Shown piece after piece: positions 7,801 through 12,227 of a DNA stretch of 21,058 nt (position 1 is its first letter; the number at the start of each line of letters is the position of its first letter). The stretch covers positions 1-21,058 of the forward strand of contig DASZPJ010000016.1 of the NCBI GenBank assembly GCA_035550295.1. The letters run 5' to 3'. The position numbers were made by a program, and so were the translations under genes. Under the pieces are notes generated by a model, which saw only the letters and a list, made by a program, of their open reading frames with translations, was not told the origin of the DNA and searched no databases. Source of the DNA: DASZPJ01 sp035550295. GTDB taxonomy: Bacteria; Patescibacteriota; Saccharimonadia; Saccharimonadales; UBA4665.

Positions 7801-9249
7801 TCCATTGGTTCCGGTGCCGTTAATGGCTTGACGATCAGTAGCGGTACGCTAACCGGCGTAACCGGCATAACTTTCAGTTCGGGCAATCTAAATGTCGGAT
7901 CCGGCACAATCACTTCCGGCGCAATTAACGGCGCTACAATTTCCGGCGGAACTTTGTCGGGCGGTTCAGTCAGTGGCGGAACACTAACTAGTACTGGCGT
8001 CAGCGGCACCGGCGCTTTCTCAGTTACCAGCGGCGGCAGCGGCGACCTGACACTCACCAGTGGCAGCGGCAACGTGGCTTTGGGCGCTACTAAAGTATCA
8101 ACCACCGGCAGCCTGACACTCGATCTTACAAACGTTGCTGACGATACGCTTACCATCACCAACAGTAACGGTTCACATGTGGCCAATCTAAGCGTCGAAG
8201 GCAACATTAACGGTGCAACAGTCGGGTCAACCAGCTTTAACGGTGTAACTATCGGCAGCAGCGCAGTCAATGGCGTAACTATCAGCAGCGGCGCGTTGAC
8301 TGGCGTCACTGGCATCACTTTTGCTTCGGGTAACTTGAACGTGGGATCGGGAACAATTACCTCTGGCGCAGTCAACGGCGTAACTATCGGCAGCACGATT
8401 ACCCCAAGCGCAGCTGGCGGCCTGACTGTTAAATCGAACGGTGCTAATGCTACTAATATTGACGTCGGTGGTGCGGCAGCTATTGGCATAGGCGCTGGCA
8501 CTACGGGCACTGAAATAGACCTAGGAAACACCACCAGCAACCCTAACATCAAATTCCAAGGCAGCGGTACGTTTAGCACCGGAACTGGCGCGATCACGCT
8601 GAACGGCAATGTTGGCATCGCCGCAAATAGCACGTTCTTGCAATCCGGCACCGGCACCTTTGGTACAGGTTCCGGAGCTGTCAGCTTAAATGGCGATGTA
8701 ACTATCGCCAGTGGCAAGAACTTCAGCCAAAGCGGTGCCGGCACCTTTGGAACCGGCTCTGGCGCGGTTAGCCTGAACGGCGATGTCACCGTGGCTTCAG
8801 CCAAGAAGTTAACCGTAACTAACCTCTTGATTTCGCAAAGTACCTCAACGGGCTATGTGTTAACTTCCGATGCTTCAGGTAATGCTACCTGGCAGGCGCC
8901 CATCCTTTCGCAGGTTTACAATGGAAACGTCCAGCAAAGCGGTGGCAACATCATCTGGAGCGGAGTAGTGACGACTACTTCCGGAGTAGGGACTGTAAAC
9001 CTTCCAGCCGGCCTGTTCACCAATATATTCTCAGTCCAAGCCACCGGTATCGGCGGTACCACCGACATAACGGCGCCATTGGCTACCGTTAGGTCAGCTT
9101 CCACGACTTCCATCACCGTTTCCTTGGTTGTCGGTATGCATTATGCCGGTTGTGCGGGTGGAGCTTTTGGTGGCGCCTGTGCCGCAACTGATACGACCCT
9201 CTACGCTGCTAACGGCAGCCAAGCCTATGTTACCGTCATCGGCAACTGA
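1891..9249 (+). CDS. Giant membrane-anchored protein: tandem MerR-type HTH, one TM helix, long extracytoplasmic fibre repeats
   Basis: 2,452 aa. Residues 17-63 and 68-117 are two MerR/excisionase-like helix-turn-helix domains (YTIGQASDLLGVTLHTIRRW; SSQEVAKLLDVSISTVHRLE), each with a following wing-like segment. A Lys/Arg-rich stretch (173-215) precedes one hydrophobic helix (about 216-236, LAVTAAFGVTILLLLVLITP). There is no cleavable signal peptide, so by the positive-inside rule the HTHs face the cytoplasm and everything after is outside. Residues ~340-1500 carry phage-tail-fibre-like modules (GNVTGNLTGNV arrays, GVARGGTGAGTLTAGG, Cys-paired hairpins). Residues ~1560-2170 carry decapeptide repeats (NGATIASTSF type) with interspersed 70-residue modules. 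A C-terminal domain (~2342-2452) ends at TGA. Likely a surface fibre; the HTHs could make it a membrane-tethered regulator, as in ToxR/CadC-type proteins, but that is inference. The ATG has no evident SD and is placed by the HTH start. Confidence 0.88.
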   Translation: MSDKNVKKTQQEITEQYYTIGQASDLLGVTLHTIRRWEKAGKLEAHRLDGKNRYFLAADINRFHDLKPLSSQEVAKLLDVSISTVHRLEVQGKLVPERDANGRRHYNPMAVSDYISRLETEKKRVQPTPIADLVKQSVVKAADKPVAPIITEPEVVALATTSAAPALTGPSGWQKHLKKGHAQLKEGKKHLKTAAQRARQSSLKVARANHLLRQRLAVTAAFGVTILLLLVLITPWRPARTNTGTTAASESSTTDNQATKIVPSNNPNAPILRLPSTFFIQLPNAGLTIDVTNNTVSGTAVATNGFATKPVTNDQVANGSISYANLSPDLQALITAGGSGSGSTNEYVTKVYQTTDETTVVAGVGLSGSTNNNVLTLGVQTGSSTDIINNKLEVATASGSGLQVTAAGLSLIGSCGTNQVLVWNGSAWTCGSTSGGGLGGSGTTNTLPIFTSSGAIGDSWLSQSGNTLTIASGKNLNLTSGNVTASTFNGNLSGNVTGNVNGNLTGNVTGNVSGNAGTATALAANPADCGANNFANTIDAQGNLSCAAIVLGTNTSGAYVQSLSAANGSLTVGGTASNPTLSINYGTGADQAALGSIDLSFTGSGNLTGSITATAGGGVTANTLDVVSSPNFSGTVSAAGFSGNLIGNADTATALASDPTDCGSNAFATSIDAGGNLSCAAVVLGTNTSGAYVQSLGSATGITIGGTASVPTLSVDYGTGANQAAAGNSDLSFTGSGNLTGSITATAGGGVTGNTLDVVSSPTFSGTVSANALTVNGNAVITSAHVLQNVTADTGILTSGILGVARGGIGVGTLTAGGILIGNGTGAIGALADTASGACLLSNGAGNAPVWGSCSAGGGITGSGTTGQIAFFNSSSTLGGDVGLTYDDGTQTLAVTNLQGALTGSVTGNLTGDVNGDLTGNVNGNLTGNVTGNVSGNAGTATALAANPTDCSGTTYATTIAANGNLTCSAVDLTNGVSGSLLASSLQNASTDLGNADVNINLSNSHAGHVTNLTLNGGLTVGTVNGASITATAFNGVTIGSGSVTADLTGNVTGNLTGNVTGDVNGNLTGNVTGNVSGNAGTATALAANPTDCGSNTFATTIDAGGNLGCGHVNVGSADITGNLLASNLQNAAADLGAANVTIDLSNSHAGFNTSLTINGVASANSLTINGASVITSAGVLQNVTASTGILTSGTLGVARGGTGAGTLTAGGLLLGNGTSPIGALADTASGACLLSNGAGNAPVWGSCSAGGGITGSGTTGQVAFFNSGSTLGGDIGFTYDDGTQTLSATNIQGALTGNVTGNLTGNVTGNVTGALTGNASTATALAADPADCGSNTFAQSINASGTLTCTHINVGSADITGNLLASNLQNAAADLGNADVTIDLSNSHAGHNTNLTIDGTLSVGGTINGATIASTGINGATINSTSFNGVTIGSGSVTANLTGNVTGALTGNASTATALAADPADCGSNTFAQSINASGTLTCAHVNVGSADITGNLLATNLQNAAANLGASDVTVNLSNNNGSHVTNLTINGVFAANTTNTINGLSINAGAVTGGTYNGATIASTGFNGSTISSTAFNGATIASTSFNGATINSTSFNGVAIGSSAVNGLGISSGALSGVTGIAFTSGNITGVGTVDGATLSGGSLSGGSVSGGSLTATGVSGTGAFSITSGGSGDLGLTSGSGTINLGGTKVATTGNLTYDLVNAADDTFTITNSTAGKVANLSVEGTVNGATIASTGINGATINSTSFNSATINSTSFNGVAIGSGAVNGLTISSGALTGVTGITFTSGNLNVGSGTITSGAVNGATIASTSFNGATINSTSFNGVAIGSGAVNGLTISSGALTGVTGITFASGNLNVGSGTITSGAINGATLGSTGVSGPGAFSIASTGGSNDLTLTSGSGTVDLAATKVATTSGLTYDLVNAADDTFTITNSTAGKVANLSVEGAVTGGTYNGATIASTSFNGVSIGSGAVNGLTISSGTLTGVTGITFSSGNLNVGSGTITSGAINGATISGGTLSGGSVSGGTLTSTGVSGTGAFSVTSGGSGDLTLTSGSGNVALGATKVSTTGSLTLDLTNVADDTLTITNSNGSHVANLSVEGNINGATVGSTSFNGVTIGSSAVNGVTISSGALTGVTGITFASGNLNVGSGTITSGAVNGVTIGSTITPSAAGGLTVKSNGANATNIDVGGAAAIGIGAGTTGTEIDLGNTTSNPNIKFQGSGTFSTGTGAITLNGNVGIAANSTFLQSGTGTFGTGSGAVSLNGDVTIASGKNFSQSGAGTFGTGSGAVSLNGDVTVASAKKLTVTNLLISQSTSTGYVLTSDASGNATWQAPILSQVYNGNVQQSGGNIIWSGVVTTTSGVGTVNLPAGLFTNIFSVQATGIGGTTDITAPLATVRSASTTSITVSLVVGMHYAGCAGGAFGGACAATDTTLYAANGSQAYVTVIGN
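4379..4512 (+). repeat. Long direct repeat copy A inside the giant gene
   Basis: About 134 bp encoding ALADTASGACLLSNGAGNAP and onward through GTTGQIAFFNS. It is matched at 5561-5694 with only about four mismatches by eye, in frame at an offset of 1,182 bp (394 codons). Most other protein-level repeats in this gene use different codons, so this pair points to recent duplication or gene conversion. Confidence 0.85.
5561..5694 (+). repeat. Long direct repeat copy B inside the giant gene
   Basis: Partner of the 4379-4512 repeat. It has the same C-x14-C hairpin module followed by SAGGGITGSGTTGQ, with near-identical DNA and a 394-codon offset. Confidence 0.85.
5833..5915 (+). repeat. Direct repeat copy C inside the giant gene
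   Basis: About 83 bp encoding ALTGNASTATALAADPADCG through FAQSI. It is matched at 6235-6317 with very few differences at an offset of 402 bp (134 codons). Confidence 0.8.
6235..6317 (+). repeat. Direct repeat copy D inside the giant gene
   Basis: Partner of 5833-5915. The two copies delimit a 134-residue module that also contains the ADITGNLLASNLQNAA segment. Confidence 0.8.
6568..6747 (+). repeat. Six tandem decapeptide (30-bp) repeats
   Basis: The frame reads NGATIASTGF, NGSTISSTAF, NGATIASTSF, NGATINSTSF, NGVAIGSSAV, NGLGISSGAL at exact 30-bp spacing. Regular Asn-Gly turns with alternating small/hydrophobic residues suggest stacked beta-strands (beta-helix or beta-roll). Codons vary between units, so the repeats are older than the long near-identical copies. 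Confidence 0.85.
6871..7080 (+). repeat. 70-residue module, copy 1 of 3
   Basis: Runs from TGVSGTGAFSITSGGSGDLG to KVANLSVEG, with the core DLVNAADDTFTITNS. Further copies lie at 7528-7740 and 7993-8202. The module separates blocks of decapeptide repeats. Confidence 0.8.
7087..7236 (+). repeat. Five tandem decapeptide repeats, second block
   Basis: NGATIASTGI, NGATINSTSF, NSATINSTSF, NGVAIGSGAV, NGLTISSGAL. It is followed by TGVTGITFTSGNLNVGSGTI. Together these form a 75-residue super-repeat that recurs as a 65-residue version from 7312. Confidence 0.8.
7312..7431 (+). repeat. Four tandem decapeptide repeats, third block
   Basis: NGATIASTSF, NGATINSTSF, NGVAIGSGAV, NGLTISSGAL, then the same TGVTGITFASGNLNVGSG tail. 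It differs from the previous block by one decapeptide, so gain or loss of single 30-bp units is visible inside the gene. Confidence 0.8.
7528..7740 (+). repeat. 71-residue module, copy 2 of 3
   Basis: TGVSGPGAFSIASTGGSNDL to KVANLSVEG. It carries a one-codon insertion relative to copy 1. Confidence 0.8.
7762..7851 (+). repeat. Three tandem decapeptide repeats, fourth block
   Basis: NGATIASTSF, NGVSIGSGAV, NGLTISSGTL, followed by TGVTGITFSSGNLNVGSG. This is a shorter version of the second and third blocks. Confidence 0.75.
7993..8202 (+). repeat. 70-residue module, copy 3 of 3
   Basis: TGVSGTGAFSVTSGGSGDLT to HVANLSVEG. It is the most divergent copy, with LDLTNVADDTLTITNSNGS in place of YDLVNAADDTFTITNSTAG. 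Confidence 0.75.
8209..8298 (+). repeat. Three tandem decapeptide repeats, fifth block
   Basis: NGATVGSTSF, NGVTIGSSAV, NGVTISSGAL, followed by the recurring TGVTGITFASGNLNVGSG tail. It is the last decapeptide block before the C-terminal part. Confidence 0.75.
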
Positions 9250-9279
9250 TGCAATTGTTGTAGAAATGAAACAAATGGC

Positions 9280-9307
9280 TTGACCAAGGTGTTCAGCCTG
9301 TTACAAT
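9280..9307 (+). promoter_or_regulatory. Promoter of the 9344 membrane-protein gene
   Basis: TTGACC (9280-9285), a 16-nt spacer and TACAAT (9302-9307), with an extended -10 TGT just before. The predicted start is near 9314, giving a leader of about 30 nt that carries the strong SD GGGAGGGAG (9326-9334). Confidence 0.65.
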
Positions 9308-9343
9308 TAACCGTAAGCAACAAACGGGAGGGAGCTACCAATT

Positions 9344-10210
9344 ATGGCTGACAATCCAGCTATGCCATCTGAAGACGAAGATTTTGACGCGGTGCACACC
9401 GGCGGACCGATAATAAGTGATTTTGACGACAACCAGGACGATCACCCAGCAGCCGAGTCTAAAAACGTCAAAGTTGTGAGTGAAGACGCTGAGCCAGGCC
9501 AAGCGCCGGAAGCCGAAGAACAACCAGAAGAACAGCAACCAGAACCTACTGAAGATACTGATGCACCCGAAGAGCCTGAAGCTGCAGAGCAAGTAGATAA
9601 CGAGGAAGCCGAAGATGCCGCTGCTGCCGAGGCTAACGAACCAGCCGAAGGTGAAGAATATAGTGATCAACCTGAATCAGTCCAAGCGGCTGCTACACCA
9701 GCTCCGGCCGTAATAGCCGAACCTGCACGCCCCGTAAAAGTTAAACAGCAAAGTAAGGCAGGCGGCGGTTCCAGCATCGGACGCACGATTTTTGAGGTCG
9801 CCTTAATTATTGCGCTGATTGCAGTTGGCTACTACGCTATGCAGCTGTCTAGCGACAAGAGCGACTTGAAGAAGCAATTGACTGCGGCTAATGCCAACCC
9901 GCAGACCATCATCCAGAAGCAAACCGATGATTTAATCGCTAAAGTCGGACAACTGTACAATCTGCCTAAAAACGAGACGCCGACCGTCGCTAATGTTACC
10001 GATGCCGCCCAGGCCAAAAAGCAATCGGCCTTCTTTACTAATGCCCAAAATGGCGACAAGGTCTTGATGTACGTAAAGGCCGGCGAAGCGATTTTGTACC
10101 GCCCAAGCACCGACAAGATCATTTTGGTAGCGCCGCTAACATTCACTAACAATCCGTCTCCAACCAGCACCAACCCGGCCGGAACCACTAATAGCTCAAC
10201 CGGCAACTAG
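9344..10210 (+). CDS. Bitopic membrane protein with acidic cytoplasmic tail and small extracytoplasmic domain
   Basis: 288 aa. Residues 1-120 are very acidic and rich in Glu, Pro and Ala (likely disordered). Residues ~121-146 are basic and lead into one membrane helix at ~147-167 (TIFEVALIIALIAVGYYAM). A short Lys/Asp coiled-coil-like stretch follows (~168-205). A compact domain then reads LYNLPKNETPTVANVTD, FFTNAQNGDKVLMYVKAGEA and ILYRPSTDKIILVAP, and a Ser/Thr/Asn/Pro tail ends the protein. The NGDKVL-ILYRPS domain resembles a conserved hypothetical domain I associate with Patescibacteria; no enzyme motif is visible. With the basic flank inside, topology is N-in, C-out, as in the giant protein upstream. 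It has its own promoter and a strong SD, so it need not be co-transcribed with the giant gene. Function unknown; cell-envelope role inferred. Confidence 0.85.
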   Translation: MADNPAMPSEDEDFDAVHTGGPIISDFDDNQDDHPAAESKNVKVVSEDAEPGQAPEAEEQPEEQQPEPTEDTDAPEEPEAAEQVDNEEAEDAAAAEANEPAEGEEYSDQPESVQAAATPAPAVIAEPARPVKVKQQSKAGGGSSIGRTIFEVALIIALIAVGYYAMQLSSDKSDLKKQLTAANANPQTIIQKQTDDLIAKVGQLYNLPKNETPTVANVTDAAQAKKQSAFFTNAQNGDKVLMYVKAGEAILYRPSTDKIILVAPLTFTNNPSPTSTNPAGTTNSSTGN

Positions 10211-10278
10211 TCTAATTTTTTACAGCCAGTTTCCAGCTGCTTGGCGTAAGCTATTTCCTTAAGCGAAAGGAGTTTGCT

Positions 10279-10482
10279 ATGCCCGGAACAGCTAAAGGCG
10301 GCCAACTAACAGCCCAGCAAAACAAACGACGTCACGGTAAAGATTTTTACGCGCGCATCGGCCGAATTGGTGGCCAGCGTGGTCATACTGGAGGCTTTGC
10401 GGCCGGTGATGAAGGCCGTGAGCGTGCCCGTCGTTACGGAGCTATTGGCGGATCAATAAGCCGCCGAACCCAACTTAAATAA
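10279..10482 (+). CDS. KGG-motif (stress-induced/con-10-like) micro-protein
   Basis: 67 aa, very basic and Gly-rich. It has the short repeated motifs of the KGG/con-10/GsiB-like family: AKGGQ near the N-terminus, FYARIGRIGGQRG and RYGAIGGSISRRTQ. Members of this family are hydrophilic, probably disordered proteins linked to general stress or desiccation in other bacteria; whether that holds here is inference. A good SD (AAAGGAG, 10266-10272) lies 6 nt before the ATG. It converges with a paralogue at 10530-10727, and the two share one terminator. No convincing promoter is visible in the 68-nt gap upstream, so read-through from the 9344 gene is possible. Confidence 0.8.
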   Translation: MPGTAKGGQLTAQQNKRRHGKDFYARIGRIGGQRGHTGGFAAGDEGRERARRYGAIGGSISRRTQLK

Positions 10483-10483
10483 A

Positions 10484-10509
10484 AAAATCCCCGCCGGAGC
10501 GGGGATTTT
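10484..10509. terminator. Shared bidirectional Rho-independent terminator
   Basis: AAAATCCCCGC (10484-10494) pairs perfectly with GCGGGGATTTT (10499-10509), giving an 11-bp stem with a 4-nt CGGA loop. A/T runs flank both sides, so it can end transcripts from both convergent KGG genes. It starts 2 nt after the stop of the + gene. Confidence 0.92.
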
Positions 10510-10529
10510 GCTAAGTAGTTACCTCTTAT

Positions 10530-10727
10530 TTAGGCAACCTTCTTGGTGCGGCGGCTAATGCGTCCACCTTTTGAACCAGCCATACGAGCCAGTTCGCGGT
10601 TGGCAAAAAAGCCACCGGTAGTGCCGAGCTTACCGCCCTTGGCACCGATTTTGGCGTAGAAATCTGCGCCGTATTTTGCTTTGTTGGTTGCAGCAGCCGC
10701 TTGGCCACCAGCTTTAGTTCCAGCCAT
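10530..10727 (-). CDS. KGG-motif (stress-induced/con-10-like) micro-protein, paralogue
   Basis: 65 aa, basic and Gly-rich. It shows the same layout as the 10279-10482 product: TKAGGQAAA, FYAKIGAKGGKLG, TGGFFAN, MAGSKGGRISRRTKK. The shared FYA+IG+-GG and GG+ISRRT signatures show the pair are paralogues, and this copy is closer to the canonical KGG consensus. A strong SD (AAGGGAGG, 10743-10736) lies 8 nt from the ATG. A near-consensus promoter and a hairpin leader lie upstream. I infer a stress-related hydrophilic protein from family knowledge. Confidence 0.85.
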   Translation of the reverse strand: MAGTKAGGQAAAATNKAKYGADFYAKIGAKGGKLGTTGGFFANRELARMAGSKGGRISRRTKKVA

Positions 10728-10768
10728 GTGTGAGGCCTCCCTTAAAATAAGTCTTCTCTCGATAGAAA

Positions 10769-10800
10769 AAGAGGGCGGCCCGCGGACGGGCTACCCTCTT
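10769..10800 (-). promoter_or_regulatory. Terminator-like hairpin in the leader of the KGG gene (possible attenuator)
   Basis: Reading the - strand, AAGAGGG pairs with CCCTCTT and GCCCG with CGGGC around a TCCG loop, broken by a 2-nt mismatch, and a short T-run follows. It lies downstream of the predicted start near 10815 and upstream of the SD at 10743. It could end read-through from the ImmA/IrrE-like gene, attenuate the KGG gene, or both. Confidence 0.6.
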
Positions 10801-10821
10801 AATTCTTTCGAAATCCCGCTT

Positions 10822-10850
10822 ATGATATCACGCTTTTGCTAACAAGTCAA
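10822..10850 (-). promoter_or_regulatory. Near-consensus promoter of the - strand KGG gene
   Basis: On the - strand, TTGACT (10850-10845), a 17-nt spacer and TATCAT (10827-10822). It is among the best sigma70-like matches in the window. It sits 12 nt past the stop of the upstream gene, so the KGG gene has its own transcript with a leader of about 88 nt. Confidence 0.75.
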
Positions 10851-10861
10851 TACGCTGATGC

Positions 10862-11332
10862 TTAATTAATAGCCGTGACTTTAGTGGACCTGTAAGGCCG
10901 GCAAAAACGGTCGCTGCTGACTTGCCATACGGTGTGGCAGTTGAAGCAGCGGTAATGTTTGCCGTCGTCTTGTTGCAGGCATTTGGTGCGGCATGTCGGG
11001 CAAACGCTGCGTTTGTGTAGCCAGTCGCGATAGGTGTCCAGGCAGTCCTGGATGTGGTCTTCATCGATGCTTATGCCAATGTCATTGGCTAACTCACGAG
11101 CCCGTTGCCAGGCTTCGACTTCCATGCGCAGCAGTTCAACGTCGGCCTGGTAAGTCTGGTGTCGGAGCAGGGCATGGCCGGTTTCGTGCAGCAGCGCCCA
11201 GCTGGCTTCGTCACTGGTAGTGTCCAGTTTATAGATGATCTCATTGGTTTCCGGCGACCAGCTAAAGCGTTCGCCATGCCGGAAATTAAGGTTTGGGTAC
11301 TGGGCTTGCAGCCGGGTGATGAGATCAATCAT
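10862..11332 (-). CDS. ImmA/IrrE-like HExxH putative metallopeptidase with C-terminal zinc ribbon
   Basis: 156 aa from the chosen start. The ALLHETGHALLRH helix gives an HExxH zinc site (H49, E50, H53). Glu in MEVEAWQRA (about E73) is the likely third ligand, as in ImmA/IrrE-type proteins. Residues 111-132 form a zinc ribbon (CPTC and CFNC, C111/C114/C129/C132), possibly for nucleic acid or protein binding. I chose ATG 11332 because ATGATTGA overlaps the ROK stop by 8 nt, a classic coupling arrangement. A longer frame begins at ATG 11368 but would overlap by 44 nt without an SD. No HTH domain is fused and no antitoxin or repressor gene is adjacent, so the substrate is unknown. Confidence 0.72.
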   Translation of the reverse strand: MIDLITRLQAQYPNLNFRHGERFSWSPETNEIIYKLDTTSDEASWALLHETGHALLRHQTYQADVELLRMEVEAWQRARELANDIGISIDEDHIQDCLDTYRDWLHKRSVCPTCRTKCLQQDDGKHYRCFNCHTVWQVSSDRFCRPYRSTKVTAIN

Positions 11333-12146
11333 GCTTGAAAGTTTGCTTGGCCAACTCGTAGCAGCCATAAATTACGCACAGGCTGGGCCGCTGGGCCCCA
11401 ACCACTTTAGGAATGTCAACCACCGGTAATTTGTGCTTGTCGAGTTCGTCTTGCAGCATGTCGCCGTAATATTCGAATTGCTCGCCAACGCTGCCGCCAA
11501 TGATAACCAAATCCGGCTGGAAGATGGCGATATTACTGAGCAAACCGGTAGCTATGTGATGGGCGACGTACTTCCATGAAGCTTTATCGGATGGGTCGAT
11601 GTCAGCAACTTTTTTGCCAAAGTGCTTGAACATCATCCGGCCGGCGCTGAGTTTTTCCCAAGTAGTTAATATGCCACGGTGTTCTATAAGCACGTGGCCG
11701 CCTTCGCTGTCCAGTAGGGCAGTGTCGAGCTTTTGCTTGTAGACAAAGCCCGTGCCAATGCCGGTACTGATGGTCACATATAGTACGCTGTCGGCTTCCT
11801 TGTGCAGCATCGCTTCGGACAGGCCGGCGACGTTGGCATCGTTTTCCAGTACCATCGGGCAATTGAAGATCTTTTCGCAATCACCCTCGACCGGCACGTT
11901 CTTCCAGGGCAAGTTTGGCTGGCGGATCATCCGGCCGTGGATGCGGTCAATATATCCCGGCGCGCCGATGCCGCCTGCCTTAAAGTCTTGGTGTTTCAAG
12001 TGAGACAGGGCAAGGTTCTTGATTTCCAAAACCCAATGGTCGTAGTTTTTGGGGGTGGCAAATTTGACCTGCTCGACAATTTCGCCGTTGTCATTCAAGA
12101 CGGCCACGAGCGTTTTAGTGCCACCAATATCTACCCCCACATACAT
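11325..12146 (-). CDS. ROK-family sugar kinase (or ROK-type regulator-like protein)
   Basis: 273 aa. It has the N-terminal phosphate motif DIGGTKT (D6-T12), the catalytic segment LENDANVAGLSE (Asp103 as base), a second phosphate motif ISTGIGTGF (126-134), EGGHVLIEH (about 148-155) and a C-terminal nucleotide-binding segment DLVIIGGSVGEQ. These are the ROK kinase hallmarks (glucokinase, fructokinase, ManNAc kinase class), and there is no HTH, so it is more likely an enzyme than a repressor. The usual CxCGxxGCxE zinc motif after the ExGH histidine is missing and replaced by a shorter Cys-free stretch (RGILTTWEKLSAG). Substrate cannot be named. The start is supported by a -10 just upstream (leaderless). 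It is the first gene of a two-gene coupled unit. Confidence 0.88.
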   Translation of the reverse strand: MYVGVDIGGTKTLVAVLNDNGEIVEQVKFATPKNYDHWVLEIKNLALSHLKHQDFKAGGIGAPGYIDRIHGRMIRQPNLPWKNVPVEGDCEKIFNCPMVLENDANVAGLSEAMLHKEADSVLYVTISTGIGTGFVYKQKLDTALLDSEGGHVLIEHRGILTTWEKLSAGRMMFKHFGKKVADIDPSDKASWKYVAHHIATGLLSNIAIFQPDLVIIGGSVGEQFEYYGDMLQDELDKHKLPVVDIPKVVGAQRPSLCVIYGCYELAKQTFKHD

Positions 12147-12153
12147 GCTTTTT

Positions 12154-12162
12154 AGTGTAACA
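12154..12162 (-). promoter_or_regulatory. Extended -10 of the ROK gene, leaderless geometry
   Basis: On the - strand, TGT then TACACT (12159-12154), 7 nt before the ATG at 12146. The expected start falls at or next to the A of the start codon, and there is no SD. Confidence 0.6.
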
Positions 12163-12172
12163 GCCTGCGGCC

Positions 12173-12201
12173 TTTACTGAAAAGGGGTAATTCGCTATAA
12201 T
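12173..12201 (+). promoter_or_regulatory. Promoter of rpsA
   Basis: TTTACT (12173-12178), a 17-nt spacer and a perfect TATAAT (12196-12201). The predicted start is near 12208, giving a leader of about 113 nt. It lies almost back to back with the ROK promoter on the other strand. Confidence 0.7.
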
Positions 12202-12227
12202 TGAACTAATCTTACAGTCAGCAAACT

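Noticed and set aside
3355..8400. CRISPR-like or intergenic tandem repeats
   Set aside because: All repeats are in frame within one coding sequence, their codons vary, and there are no constant repeats with unique spacers and no cas genes.
6996..8804. A 602-codon open frame on the - strand
   Set aside because: It is a shadow of the repeat-rich giant gene. Gly/Ser/Thr/Ala codon bias leaves the opposite strand free of stops. It has no start context, and its product is a Pro/Val/Leu-rich repeat without domains. The same holds for 4755-5717, 2946-3551 and 5907-6536 on the - strand.
9247..9249. TGA recoded as Gly (as in Gracilibacteria/Absconditabacteria)
   Set aside because: TGA ends the giant gene and the ROK gene at sensible places, and conserved proteins contain no in-frame TGA.
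1..10210. A prophage, because of tail-fibre motifs
   Set aside because: No capsid, terminase, portal, integrase or lysis gene is visible. The fibre protein has a TM anchor and HTH domains, and the flanking genes are chromosomal.
10211..10278. A promoter for the + strand KGG gene (TTTACA at 10219)
   Set aside because: No -10-like hexamer lies at 16-18 nt. The nearest candidate (TAAGCT) is 22 nt away.
10862..11368. The longer start of the ImmA/IrrE-like gene at 11368
   Set aside because: It would overlap the ROK gene by 44 nt without an SD. ATG 11332 gives an 8-nt coupled overlap.
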